Origin: Mycolicibacterium vinylchloridicum
Lineage (GTDB): Bacteria > Actinomycetota > Actinomycetes > Mycobacteriales > Mycobacteriaceae
DNA length: 64,000 bases
NCBI RefSeq assembly: GCF_013404075.1
Contig: NZ_JACBJQ010000004.1
Location: 62,001-126,000 of the forward strand
Direction: 5' to 3'
Shown: one piece after another, positions 40,008-49,061 of the stretch
Layout of the letters: every line of letters begins with the position of its first letter
Position numbering within the stretch: position 1 is the first letter of the stretch
Translations under genes and position numbers: made by a program
Notes under the pieces: model-generated
What the model was told of the DNA's origin: nothing
Databases searched by the model: none
The model's input: the letters and a program-made list of their open reading frames with translations, nothing else

Positions 40008-40036
40008 ACTATAGAGGCGATTTTGTCGGGTGTCTA
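40008..40036 (-). promoter_or_regulatory. alkB operon promoter (-35 and -10)
   Basis: On the minus strand TAGACA (40031-40036) and TATAGT (40008-40013) are separated by exactly 17 nt, close to the SigA-type consensus TTGACA-N17-TATAAT. The start of transcription would fall inside the inverted repeat at 39988-40007. Confidence 0.6.
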
Positions 40037-40059
40037 GACAAACAGCATTGTTTTGTAAA

Positions 40060-41547
40060 TCAGCGGGTCGTGGCCGCCTCCCGCTGGCCGAGCACCGAAT
40101 GCCGGCGGCCGTAGAGCAGGTAAAACGCCACCCCGATGGCCATCCAAACGCCGAACCTGATCCAGGTCAGCCCCGTGAGGTTGAGCATCAGCCATCCGCA
40201 GGCGGCGATCGAGAGGATCGGCAGCCATGGGACCAGTGGGGCCCGGAAGCCGCGTTCCAGGTCCGGCCGGGTGCGGCGCAGCACGATCACACCGGCGGAG
40301 ACCAGGATGAACGCGAAGAGGGTCCCGACGTTGACCATCTCCTCGAGCTTGGAGATCGGGAAGACTGTGGCCGCGACGGCGATCAGCACCGCAACCAGCA
40401 CGGTGATGCGCACCGGTGTGCCGTGGTCCCCGGTCTTGGCCAGCTCGCGCGGCAGCAGCCCGTCCCGCGACATCGCGAACAGCACCCGCGAGAGCCCCAG
40501 CACCAGCACCATCACCACGGTCGTCAGGCCGGCCAGTGCCCCGACCGAGATCACCTTGGCCGCCCAATCGACCCCGTTGAGCGCGAATGCGGTGGCCAGG
40601 TTGGCGTGGCCGTCCTGCGCCTTGTCCCGCAACTCGGCATAGCTGACCATGCCGGACAGCACGACCGACACCGACACGTAGAGCACTGTGACGATGGCCA
40701 GTGACGCGAGAATGCCCCTGGCGACATCGCGCTGCGGATTCTTGGTCTCCTCGGCCGTCGTGGCCACGACGTCGAATCCGATGAACGCGAAGAACACGAT
40801 CGACGCGCCGGCCAGCACGCCGTACCACCCGTAGTGACTGCTCTCGGCGCCGGTCAGCAAGGAGAACACGGACTGGTTGATGCCGGATCCCGACCCGCCC
40901 TTGCCGGATTCCGACTCCGGGATGAACGGGGAGAAGTTGGCCGCCTTGACATAGAAGGCGCCGACGATGACGACGAGCAAGACGACCGCGACCTTGATGG
41001 CCGTGATGACCGCCGAGAAGTTCGCCGACAGCTTCGTGCCCAGCGCGAGCAGCGTGGCGACCACCACGACGATGAGCAGTGCGCCCCAGTCGAAGTCGAG
41101 TGGGCCGATAGTAATCACTCCCCCGGAGAACCCGAAGACCGTACCGAGGTAGCTCGACCAGCCCTTGGCCACCACGGCCGCGCCGACCGCGAATTCCAGG
41201 ATCAGATCCCAGCCGATGATCCATGCCATGACTTCACCGAACGTCGCATAGGAGAACGTGTAGGCACTGCCGGCCACCGGCAGTGTCGAGGCGAATTCGG
41301 CGTAGCACAGCGCGGCCAGACCGCAGGTCACCGCGGCGATGAGGAACGACACCGAGATGGCGGGGCCGGTGATGTTGCCGAACGTCGACGCGGTCACGGT
41401 GAAGATGCCGGCGCCGACGACGACGGACACGCCGAAAACCGTCAGATCCCACCAGGTCAGATTCTTGCGAAGCCGGGTGCCCGGCTCGTCGGTGTCCAAA
41501 ATGGATTGCTCCACCGACTTCGTCCGCCAGTTTCGGGTCATCCGCAT
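40060..41547 (-). CDS. APC-family cationic amino-acid permease
   Basis: 495 residues with about 12-14 hydrophobic segments. The APC signature is in TM1 (VFGVSVVVGAGIFTV), and GSAYTFSYATFGEVMAWIIG is in TM3. It matches the CAT-like mycobacterial transporter next to alkB (Rv3253c). Substrates are probably cationic amino acids, by family only. ATG at 41547; an ATG at 41541 has a better spaced GGGGGGA and may be the real start. Divergent from the monooxygenase gene 51 nt away. Confidence 0.88.
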   Translation of the reverse strand: MRMTRNWRTKSVEQSILDTDEPGTRLRKNLTWWDLTVFGVSVVVGAGIFTVTASTFGNITGPAISVSFLIAAVTCGLAALCYAEFASTLPVAGSAYTFSYATFGEVMAWIIGWDLILEFAVGAAVVAKGWSSYLGTVFGFSGGVITIGPLDFDWGALLIVVVVATLLALGTKLSANFSAVITAIKVAVVLLVVIVGAFYVKAANFSPFIPESESGKGGSGSGINQSVFSLLTGAESSHYGWYGVLAGASIVFFAFIGFDVVATTAEETKNPQRDVARGILASLAIVTVLYVSVSVVLSGMVSYAELRDKAQDGHANLATAFALNGVDWAAKVISVGALAGLTTVVMVLVLGLSRVLFAMSRDGLLPRELAKTGDHGTPVRITVLVAVLIAVAATVFPISKLEEMVNVGTLFAFILVSAGVIVLRRTRPDLERGFRAPLVPWLPILSIAACGWLMLNLTGLTWIRFGVWMAIGVAFYLLYGRRHSVLGQREAATTR

Positions 41548-41598
41548 TCCCCCCTAGTACCCCGGTTAGCAGGTGTTCGAGCAGGGTACGTCGAAGAC

Positions 41599-42999
41599 GT
41601 GCGACACCCCGGCGAATCCGTGCTGCGCGAACACGCGATCGTCATCGGGGCCAGCATCGCCGGACTATGTGCCGCCCGGGTTCTGTCCGACCACTACGAC
41701 CACGTGACGGTCTACGACCGCGATGCACTGCCGGAGTCTCCAGGCCACCGAAGCGCAGTCCCCCAGGACCGTCACGTACACATCCTCATGGCCCGCGGCG
41801 CCTCGGAGTTCGAGGCCTTGTTTCCCGGCCTGCTCGACGGCATGGTCGCCGCCGGCGTCGCCAAACTCGAGAACCGCCCCGACGGCATTCACTTCGGCGC
41901 CGCCGGTCATGTGCTGGGCACCGGGCATACCTTGCGCCGCGAGTTCACCGCCTACGTGCCCAGCCGCAAGCAGTTGGAGTGGCAGATTCGCCGCCGCGCC
42001 GCGGCACTACCGAACGTCGAGATCGTGCACCGCGACGTCAACGCGCCACGCTTCGACGAGGAGCGCGACGGGGTCACCGGCGTCATGCTGTCGGCGTCCG
42101 GCCAGAGCGAGTTCGTGGCAGCCGATCTCGTGGTCGACGCCTCGGGCCGGGGCACCCGGTTACCCGCATGGCTCGATGATTGGGGGTTCGCGCGGCCGGA
42201 GGAAGAGACCGTCGACGTCGGAATCGGTTATGCCACACAGCAGTTGCACATCCCCGATGGACTGATCGCCGAGAAGGTCGTCGTAGCCGGGGTATCGCGC
42301 ACCCAGCGCGCAGGACTGGGCATGCTGTTCTACGAGGACGGCACCTGGGGGTTGACGACGTTCACCGTCGGCCACACCACAACGCCGCAGACACTCGACG
42401 AGATGCGCGCTGTCGCCGACGCGGTTCTGCCTGCGCCGCTGGCCGCCGCGATTCGGCAGGCTGAACCGTTGGGCGACATTGCCTTTCACCGCTATCCGGT
42501 CAGCCGCTGGCGCCGATACGACAAGCTCCAGCGGTTTCCCGCCGGCATTGTCCCGTTCGGCGATGCGGTCGTGAGCTTCAATCCGACGTACGGACAGGGC
42601 ATGACGATGACCGCACTGCAGGCCGGTCATCTGCGCCGGCTACTGGCCTCCGGTACCCGCCGTCTGGCCTACGACCTCGGCCGCGCCACCGCCAAGACCA
42701 CGTACCCGGTGTGGACGATGAACGCGATCGGCGACCTGACCCTGCACGGCACCGACGGCCCTGCCCCGTGGTGGTACCACCCGGTCGGCGCGCTGTTCGA
42801 CCAGTTCCTCGGTGCCGCGGAAAGCGATCCTGTTCTGGCGGAATGGTTTCTGCGCCGCTTCAGCCTGCTCGACAGCCTGTACATGGTGCCGCCCGCACGC
42901 ATCATCGGCCGGACGATCCGGCACAACATGTCGGCGTGGTGGTCGCAGCGGCGCACTAGCGGGCCAGTGCGCGGTCCAGATCCGGTTCGAGGTAGATGA
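41599..42999 (+). CDS. FAD-dependent monooxygenase-like oxidoreductase
   Basis: About 466 residues. Rossmann FAD motif AIVIGASIAGLCAARVL is at the N-terminus, the middle DG-like motif is LVVDASGRGTRLP, and the ribityl-binding motif is PFGDAVVSFNPTYGQGM, as in aromatic-hydroxylase-type flavoproteins. Substrate unknown. GTG at 41599 is preferred; GTG at 41620 would cut the conserved N-terminus closely. The C-terminus overlaps the convergent CDF gene by 44 nt. It corresponds to the Rv3254 position. Confidence 0.85.
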   Translation: MRHPGESVLREHAIVIGASIAGLCAARVLSDHYDHVTVYDRDALPESPGHRSAVPQDRHVHILMARGASEFEALFPGLLDGMVAAGVAKLENRPDGIHFGAAGHVLGTGHTLRREFTAYVPSRKQLEWQIRRRAAALPNVEIVHRDVNAPRFDEERDGVTGVMLSASGQSEFVAADLVVDASGRGTRLPAWLDDWGFARPEEETVDVGIGYATQQLHIPDGLIAEKVVVAGVSRTQRAGLGMLFYEDGTWGLTTFTVGHTTTPQTLDEMRAVADAVLPAPLAAAIRQAEPLGDIAFHRYPVSRWRRYDKLQRFPAGIVPFGDAVVSFNPTYGQGMTMTALQAGHLRRLLASGTRRLAYDLGRATAKTTYPVWTMNAIGDLTLHGTDGPAPWWYHPVGALFDQFLGAAESDPVLAEWFLRRFSLLDSLYMVPPARIIGRTIRHNMSAWWSQRRTSGPVRGPDPVRGR

Positions 43000-43876
43000 C
43001 CTGGGCGGCGGGCACCGCTGCCCGCACAGCCGCCTCGGCATTGTCGATTGTGGCCGCGACGGTGGCCAGGTCTGTTTGGGCGGCGAGCGCGATCTTGGCT
43101 CCGACCAGCATCTCCTCCGGGCCGAGGTACTGCGTGCGCAGGTGAATCACCCGGTCGATGTTAGCGGTTCGCTCCAGTGCGGTGCGGATCGCCTGGCCTT
43201 CGTCGGCGGTGGCCCCCTCGCCGATCAGCAGGCTGTGCATCTCGACCATCAGGATCACCGCGATCACACCGAGCAGCACACCGATGAACACCGTGCCGAT
43301 ACCGTCCCATACCGGATTGCCGGTCAGGATCGTCAAGCCGACGCCGGCGAGCGCGAACACCAGACCGACCAGCGCCCCGGTGTCCTCGAGCAGCACCACC
43401 GGCAACTCGGGGCTACGCGAGCGGCGGATGAACTGCCACCACGTGCTCTTGCCTTTCAGCGGCCGTGATTCCACCATCGCGGTGCGAAAGCTGTACGACT
43501 CCAACCCAATTGCCACCACCAGGATGACCACTGCGACAAGCGGTGAGGTGAGCGGTTCGGGGTGACTGATCTTGTGATAGCCCTCGTACAGGGCGAAGAT
43601 CGAGCCGAGCGTGAACAGCACCAGGGCGACGACGAACGAGTAGAAGTACCGGCTCCGGCCGTATCCGAACTGATGCAGGCTGTCGGGCTGCTTGCGTGCC
43701 TCACGCTGACCGAACAGCAGCAGTCCCTGATTGGACGTGTCGGCCACCGAGTGCACCGACTCGGCCAGCATCGACGAGCTGCCGGTGATGAGGTAACCGA
43801 CGAACTTGGCGGCCGCGATGCCCGCGTTGGCGGCCAACGCCGCCAGGATCGCCTTGGTGCTGCCCTCGGTCGACAT
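42956..43876 (-). CDS. Cation diffusion facilitator family transporter
   Basis: 306 residues. An N-terminal helix pair has the metal-binding HxxxD in SVHSVADTSNQG. Further hydrophobic segments follow (LVAVVILVVAIGLES, LVGLVFALAGVGLTIL, VFIGVLLGVIAVILMV), then a C-terminal cytoplasmic CDF domain (VIHLRTQYLGPEEMLVGAKI). These export divalent metals by proton exchange. The second TM site is LLEDTGALVG rather than HxxxD, so metal choice may differ. Downstream of manA by 26 nt. Confidence 0.9.
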   Translation of the reverse strand: MSTEGSTKAILAALAANAGIAAAKFVGYLITGSSSMLAESVHSVADTSNQGLLLFGQREARKQPDSLHQFGYGRSRYFYSFVVALVLFTLGSIFALYEGYHKISHPEPLTSPLVAVVILVVAIGLESYSFRTAMVESRPLKGKSTWWQFIRRSRSPELPVVLLEDTGALVGLVFALAGVGLTILTGNPVWDGIGTVFIGVLLGVIAVILMVEMHSLLIGEGATADEGQAIRTALERTANIDRVIHLRTQYLGPEEMLVGAKIALAAQTDLATVAATIDNAEAAVRAAVPAAQVIYLEPDLDRALAR

Positions 43877-43902
43877 CCGTTGTCCTCCCTAGGCCCGGTT
43901 TT

Positions 43903-45129
43903 TCAAAGGCCAACCGTAGCCCGAAACAGCTTGGACGGCGCGGCCGCCTCCAGCCGGATCGGCCCGTCGTCGGCGGCCACCCAGGCCGCGGACCCGCGAT
44001 CGAGCACCACCACATCGGATTTTGCGCGCACCACCACCGAGCCCTCGGTGCAGACCAGGATTTGCGGACCGTCGTGGCGGGACGGGGCATCGATCTCGTG
44101 GCCAAGGTTGTCGCCGTCGAGTGAGAGGACGCAGGTGGCGAACTCCTCGGCGGGGGTGTCGTACACGACTTCGATGCCATCACGGTGGGTGGGCGTACGC
44201 AGCGTCGCCTCGTCGGCGGGGGTGAAGTCCAACACCCGCAGCAGCTCGGGGACGTCCACGTGCTTGGGAGTCAGGCCGCCGCGAAGCACGTTGTCGGAGT
44301 TGGCCATTACTTCCATACCCATGCCGTGGATGTAGCTGTGCAGGTTGCCGGCCGGCATGAACAATGCCTCGCCGGGGGCCAGCGTGATCCGGTTGAGCAG
44401 CATTGCGGCCAGCACACCGGCATCACCGGGGTAGCGCTCACCCAGCTCCAGAAGCGTCCTGGCCTCGGCGGCGAATTCCGTTTCACCGGAGCGCACATAG
44501 GCCACCGCGCCATCGAGCACGGCAGGGATCAGCACGTCCAGGTCGGGTTGCGGGGCGGTGATCCAGGTGGTGAACAGCGCGCGCAGACCGTCGGCATCGG
44601 GCTGACCGGACAGCAGCGCGATGAACGGGTCGAGGTCCGATACCGCCAGTGCCCGCATCAGCTCGACCGAACGGGCGGCGGGCCGGAACCCGCCGAGGGC
44701 GTGGAATTCGCTCAGCGCCACCAGCAATTCGGGTTTGTGGTTGCGGTCCCGGTAATTGCGGATCGGCGAATTGAGCGGCACACCAGCGCGGTCTTCCCGG
44801 GCATAGCCTTCGACGGCTTGTGCGGCACTCGGATGGGCCTGCAGCGAGAGCGGCTCCTCGGCCGCGAGCACCTTCACCAGGAACGGCAGGACGTCGCCGA
44901 AGCGGCCCCGCACCGCAGGGCCCAACTGACCGTCGGGGTCGGCTTGCACGGCGTCCAGCAATGACTTCTCGCCGTCCGGGGTTTCCAGCCATGCCGGATC
45001 TCCGGGATGAGCGCCGAACCACAGCTCGGCCTCTGGGTGTGCCGTCGGCGATGGCCCTCCGGTGAATTCCGCTATGGCCGTCCGAGATCCCCACGCGTAG
45101 GTACGGGTCGCCCCTCGTAGCAATTCCAC
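43903..45129 (-). CDS. manA: Mannose-6-phosphate isomerase
   Basis: 408 residues, type I enzyme interconverting fructose-6-P and mannose-6-P, which feeds PIM, LM/LAM and glycoprotein mannosylation. Zinc-site motifs are PLSLQAHPSAAQA, NHKPELLVALSEF and MPAGNLHSYIHG. The start MELLRGATRTYAWGS is the conserved one. Same-strand neighbours are the SIS-like gene (7 nt upstream) and manB, a mannose-donor operon. Confidence 0.95.
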   Translation of the reverse strand: MELLRGATRTYAWGSRTAIAEFTGGPSPTAHPEAELWFGAHPGDPAWLETPDGEKSLLDAVQADPDGQLGPAVRGRFGDVLPFLVKVLAAEEPLSLQAHPSAAQAVEGYAREDRAGVPLNSPIRNYRDRNHKPELLVALSEFHALGGFRPAARSVELMRALAVSDLDPFIALLSGQPDADGLRALFTTWITAPQPDLDVLIPAVLDGAVAYVRSGETEFAAEARTLLELGERYPGDAGVLAAMLLNRITLAPGEALFMPAGNLHSYIHGMGMEVMANSDNVLRGGLTPKHVDVPELLRVLDFTPADEATLRTPTHRDGIEVVYDTPAEEFATCVLSLDGDNLGHEIDAPSRHDGPQILVCTEGSVVVRAKSDVVVLDRGSAAWVAADDGPIRLEAAAPSKLFRATVGL

Positions 45130-45136
45130 GCCGAAG

Positions 45137-46210
45137 TTATCCCCCCACCAATCTCAAGTAAACCGCCGCCATCTGCAGCCGCACGGCAAGCGTCGCGAGC
45201 TGTTGCTCGGCTCGCCCGGTGACGGGAACCGCTCCCGCCTCCCCGATGTCTTCGACCCCCACCAGATCGACATCGTCCAATCCGCCGGTCCGCGCGGCGA
45301 TCACCGCGCGCTCGGTGTCCAGGGCCAGCGCCAGCACCCGCGGTCCCCTGGCCAACGGGCCGTCCAGCTCCTCGTCGTGGAACAGCGCGTCCACGGGGTC
45401 GCCGAATTGGGTTGTGACGCCGGTACGCAAGGCGACCAGTACATCGGACAGACCGGCTGCTGCGACGGCCTTGCCGGCCAGCCGCAGGAGCACCGCCGCG
45501 GCATGGCGGGCCAGCGCCAGCGTGGCGGCACCGTCGCCGGCGAGCACCACCTGCCGGCCGGACATTCGCTCGGCCAACGCCTTTGCCGGATTGGTGAACA
45601 CCTCTCGGCTGGCGCTGTTGCGCAACGCCTCGGCGTCGAGTTCGTCGGCCAGGGTCGAAAGGTCGGTCTGCAGAGCGGGATCCACGGCCTGCAACGCGGC
45701 CAGCCCGACCGCCAGATAGCGGCTCAGCGCGAATTCGTCAGGCGCCCACAACCGCGGTTCGAGCACCGCCGCGCGTCCGGCGGTAGCGTCGCGCAGGGGC
45801 CCTTCGTACGGTGCTGCCACAACGACCCGGGCCCCACGCCGAACCGCGGTCGCCGCCGCAGTCACCAGTGCCGGATCCCCGGCATCGTCGCCGGCCACGA
45901 CGAGAACGTCCAGGGGCCCTATCCAGGGCGGAGATTCGGACGCCACGACGATCGGCTCACCAGCCACCCCACTGAGCGTCGCAGCCAGCATCGCACCGGC
46001 ACTCTCGGCCGCGCCCCGGCCTGCCACCCAGATCACGGTTCGCGGCCGGTGGTCGCCGGCCACCGTCGCCAACCCGCCCTCGTCGACCGCCGCCGCCGTC
46101 GCGCGCACCTGGGCGCCGGCCATTGCCGCCGCCCGCAACAGTCCGTCGCGGTCGGCCTCCAGCAGACCCTCGGTGTCGTCGAGATCGAGAGTGGCGTGCG
46201 CGGCGCTCAC
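45137..46210 (-). CDS. SIS-like sugar isomerase-family protein of the mannose operon
   Basis: 357 residues. Rossmann-like SIS features are WVAGRGAAESAGAMLAA, VLVVAGDDAGDPALVTAA, a second half-domain VVLAGDGAATLALARHAA, and DTERAVIAAR. It resembles the phosphoglucose/phosphomannose isomerase type but is a poorly characterised conserved gene (Rv3256c position). The GTG at 46210 overlaps the manB stop (GTGA). Its place between manB and manA suggests a role in mannose metabolism. Confidence 0.82.
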   Translation of the reverse strand: MSAAHATLDLDDTEGLLEADRDGLLRAAAMAGAQVRATAAAVDEGGLATVAGDHRPRTVIWVAGRGAAESAGAMLAATLSGVAGEPIVVASESPPWIGPLDVLVVAGDDAGDPALVTAAATAVRRGARVVVAAPYEGPLRDATAGRAAVLEPRLWAPDEFALSRYLAVGLAALQAVDPALQTDLSTLADELDAEALRNSASREVFTNPAKALAERMSGRQVVLAGDGAATLALARHAAAVLLRLAGKAVAAAGLSDVLVALRTGVTTQFGDPVDALFHDEELDGPLARGPRVLALALDTERAVIAARTGGLDDVDLVGVEDIGEAGAVPVTGRAEQQLATLAVRLQMAAVYLRLVGG

Positions 46211-47595
46211 GGCGCCTCGCCCGGTTGAGCCGCGATGTCGTCGGAGACCCGGCGAACGATCTCGTCGATCTCGTCCGAGCTGCGGGCCTCGACGTTGAGA
46301 CGCAGCAGCGGTTCGGTGTTGGAGGTGCGCAGGTTGAACCACGCACCTTCACCGAGGTCGACCGTGACGCCGTCCAGGTGGTCCAGCGAAACAACCTGGT
46401 TACCAAAGGTTTTCAGCACCGACTCGACACAGGCTGGCGCGTCGACTACGCGGAAGTTGATCTCGCCGGAGGCCTCGTAGCGCTGATAATTCGCCATCAG
46501 TTCTGACAGCGGACGATCCTGCTCGCCGAGTGCGGCCAGCACATGAAGGGCGGCCAGCATGCCCGAGTCCGCACCCCAGAAGTCCCGGAAATAGTAGTGC
46601 GCGGAATGCTCGCCGCCGAAGATCGCGCCGGTATCGGCCATCAGCGCCTTGATATAGGAGTGGCCGACCCGCGAACGCACGGGGGTGCCACCGCGCTCGA
46701 TGACCAGCTCGGGAACCGCCCGCGACGTGATCAGGTTGTGGATCACCGTCGCACCGATCTCGCGGCTGAGTTCACGCCCCGCGACCAGTGCGGTGACCGC
46801 CGACGGCGAGACGGGCCCGCCCTTCTCGTCGACGACGAAGCACCGGTCGGCGTCGCCGTCGAATGCGAGTCCGATGTCGGCGCCGGTCTCCACCACGAAC
46901 TTCTGCAGATCAACCAGGTTCGACGGCTCCAGCGGGTTGGCCTCGTGGTTGGGGAACGACCCGTCCAGTTCGAAGTACAGCGGCAGCACCGTCAGTGCCG
47001 AGATCGGCCCGAGGACCGCAGGCGTGGTGTGCCCGGCCATCCCGTTGCCGGCGTCGACCGCCACCCGCAGCGGCCGCAGTTCAGCCAGTTCGACCAGCGA
47101 GCGCAGGAAGTCGCCGTAGTCGGCCAGCACATCTTGATCGCGAATCTCGCCGGGCGTGCCGTCGTAACCAGGCACACCGGCGATGACCTCGTCGCGGATC
47201 AGCGCCAGACCGGTGTCCTCGCCCACGGGCTTGGCACCCGCGCGACACAGTTTGATGCCGTTGTAGGCGGCGGGATTGTGGCTCGCGGTGAACATCGCGC
47301 CCGCGCAGCCGAGAAATCCGGACGCGAAGTAGAGCTGATCGGTGGACGCCAACCCGATACGCACGACGTCGAGACCTTGCGCGGCGACACCTTCGCCGAA
47401 CGCCTTGGCCAGTGCCGGCGAACTCTCCCGCATGTCGTAACCGATGGCCACCCGCTCGCCACCCTCGGCCCGGATCAGGCGCGCGAACGCCGCGGCGACA
47501 TCGGTGACGAAGTCCTCGTCGATCTCCTGGCCGACCAGGCCTCGCACGTCATACGCCTTGATCACACGGCGGACCGCGTCGGCGGGCCTCGACAT
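46207..47595 (-). CDS. manB: Phosphomannomutase / phosphoglucomutase
   Basis: 462 residues. It converts mannose-6-P to mannose-1-P. The phosphoserine loop is MFTASHNPAAYNGIK, the metal loop DGDADRCFVVDE, the sugar-binding loop GGEHSAHYYF and the phosphate-binding C-terminal RTSNTEPLLRLNVE. ATG at 47595. Co-transcribed with the SIS-like gene and manA; DUF3499 gene lies 78 nt upstream on the same strand. Confidence 0.95.
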   Translation of the reverse strand: MSRPADAVRRVIKAYDVRGLVGQEIDEDFVTDVAAAFARLIRAEGGERVAIGYDMRESSPALAKAFGEGVAAQGLDVVRIGLASTDQLYFASGFLGCAGAMFTASHNPAAYNGIKLCRAGAKPVGEDTGLALIRDEVIAGVPGYDGTPGEIRDQDVLADYGDFLRSLVELAELRPLRVAVDAGNGMAGHTTPAVLGPISALTVLPLYFELDGSFPNHEANPLEPSNLVDLQKFVVETGADIGLAFDGDADRCFVVDEKGGPVSPSAVTALVAGRELSREIGATVIHNLITSRAVPELVIERGGTPVRSRVGHSYIKALMADTGAIFGGEHSAHYYFRDFWGADSGMLAALHVLAALGEQDRPLSELMANYQRYEASGEINFRVVDAPACVESVLKTFGNQVVSLDHLDGVTVDLGEGAWFNLRTSNTEPLLRLNVEARSSDEIDEIVRRVSDDIAAQPGEAP

Positions 47596-47673
47596 TGGCG
47601 GATCTCCTGACCGAGAGGGACTCTTGGCCGCCAGCCTATCTGTTTGTGCGCCCCGGCAAGGGCGCCTATCGCG

Positions 47674-48126
47674 TCAGTCGGTCGGGTCGGGCAGTACGCG
47701 CAGGTGCCCACGCCGACGGCCGGCGGTGGTGGGCCGATGTACCGCCGACGGCATCATCGAAGTACCGGTGGCGGGCGCGTGCGCCGCACCGCCGGGGTCG
47801 GAGAAACCGGCGACCGGCGACCGCGGCGCCAACCCGTCATGACCCTCGCGAACGGCGTCGGCAAGGGCCACCAGGTCGTCCTCGTCCGGGTACTCGGGCA
47901 GCGGACCGGCATGGCGAACCAATTCCCAGCCGATCGGCGCGGTGATCCGGTTGGCATGACCGACGCATAGGTCCCACGAGTGCGGTTCGCGCGACGTGGC
48001 CAGCGGGCCGACGACGGCGGTGGAGTCGGAATAGACGAACGTCAGCGTCGCCACCGCATAATGGGGGCACCCAGGCCGGCAGCAGCGACGGGGAACATTC
48101 ACGTCCGTGAGGTTATCGCGGTTCAT
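47674..48126 (-). CDS. DUF3499 family conserved protein (Rv3258c-like)
   Basis: 150 residues. The N-terminus contains a Cys/His cluster (VPRRCCRPGCPHYAVATLTF ... LCVGHA) that looks like a small zinc-binding domain, then IGWELVRH and a disordered Pro/Arg-rich tail. Starts possible at ATG 48126 or GTG 48102 (VNVPRRCC), the latter nearer the M. tuberculosis form. Function unknown. Divergent from the zincin-like gene. Confidence 0.82.
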   Translation of the reverse strand: MNRDNLTDVNVPRRCCRPGCPHYAVATLTFVYSDSTAVVGPLATSREPHSWDLCVGHANRITAPIGWELVRHAGPLPEYPDEDDLVALADAVREGHDGLAPRSPVAGFSDPGGAAHAPATGTSMMPSAVHRPTTAGRRRGHLRVLPDPTD

Positions 48127-48192
48127 TCACCGGCGAGGAGCGGACACGCGCAGCCGCAAGGCCGCCGATTCACAACCGTTACGATCACTCCC

Positions 48193-48687
48193 GTGGCCGA
48201 TTCCCGCAGCTCCCGGCGAGGTGGCCGCTCTGGCGGTGGCCCGGGATCACGCCGGGGACGCGAGATGCGGGGACCGCTGCTGCCGCCGACCGTGCCGGGG
48301 TGGCGCAGCCGCGCCGAGCGATTCGACATGGCGGTGCTGGAGGCTTACGAGCCGATCGAGCGGCGCTGGCAACAACGGCTCACCGGATTGGACGTCGCCG
48401 TCGACGAGATCCCGCGCATCGCGCCGAAGGATCCGGACAGTGTGCAATGGCCGGCCGAAGTCGTCGCCGACGGGCCGATCGCGCTGGCCCGCCTGATCCC
48501 GGCCGGGGTTGACGTTCGCGGTAACTCCACGCGGGCCCGAATAGTGCTGTTTCGCAAGCCGATCGAGCGGCGGGCCAAAGACTCGATCGACCTGACGGAT
48601 CTCTTGCACGAGATATTGGTGGCACAGGTGGCCACGTACCTCGGAGTCGAACCGTCAGTCATCGACCCGAGTATGGAAGAGGATTAG
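48193..48687 (+). CDS. Zincin-like metallopeptidase family protein lacking HExxH
   Basis: About 164 residues from GTG 48193 (ADSRSSRRGG); ATG 48265 is the alternative. A basic, disordered N-terminus precedes a conserved domain (MAVLEAYEPIERRW, VDEIPRIAPKDPDSVQWP, IPAGVDVRGNSTRARIVLF). It matches the small zincin-like family (Rv3259 position), but the active-site helix reads LLHEILVAQVATYLGV. His-Glu are present and the second His of HExxH is Val, so metal-dependent proteolysis is doubtful. Confidence 0.8.
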   Translation: MADSRSSRRGGRSGGGPGSRRGREMRGPLLPPTVPGWRSRAERFDMAVLEAYEPIERRWQQRLTGLDVAVDEIPRIAPKDPDSVQWPAEVVADGPIALARLIPAGVDVRGNSTRARIVLFRKPIERRAKDSIDLTDLLHEILVAQVATYLGVEPSVIDPSMEED

Positions 48688-48701
48688 TCGCGCGAGCCGG
48701 T

Positions 48702-49061
48702 TCAGACGATGCCGCGCTTGAGGCGACGACGCTCCCGCTCGGAGAGCCCGCCCCAGATACCGAAGCGCTCATCGTGGGCCAGGGCGTAATCGAGGCACGC
48801 ATCGCGCACCTCGCAGCCCAGGCAGATGCGCTTGGCTTCACGGGTCGAACCACCCTTTTCAGGGAAGAAGGCCTCGGGGTCGGTCTGCGCGCACAGTGCG
48901 CGCTCCTGCCACTGGTCTTCGTCTTCGGCCGTATCCGGCGTCGCATCGATGATCGGGTCAGGCACCAAACTCAGGTGAGCGCGTGCCATTACCCCCATCG
49001 TCTGCGATCCGGGAATGGACTGCGGCAACCCCATCGCGCCGATTACGTGCTCATAGGACAT
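48702..49061 (-). CDS. whiB2: WhiB2 iron-sulfur transcription factor
   Basis: 119 residues. Four Cys ligate a 4Fe-4S cluster (Cys57, Cys80, Cys83, Cys89: RALCAQT and RICLGCEVRDAC). The GIWGG turn (101-105) is followed by a basic DNA-binding tail (RRRLKRG). WhiB2 (WhmD) controls division and septation in mycobacteria. ATG 49061 follows AGGAGG. Divergent from fbiA across 301 nt containing a cluster of GACAC motifs. Confidence 0.94.
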   Translation of the reverse strand: MSYEHVIGAMGLPQSIPGSQTMGVMARAHLSLVPDPIIDATPDTAEDEDQWQERALCAQTDPEAFFPEKGGSTREAKRICLGCEVRDACLDYALAHDERFGIWGGLSERERRRLKRGIV

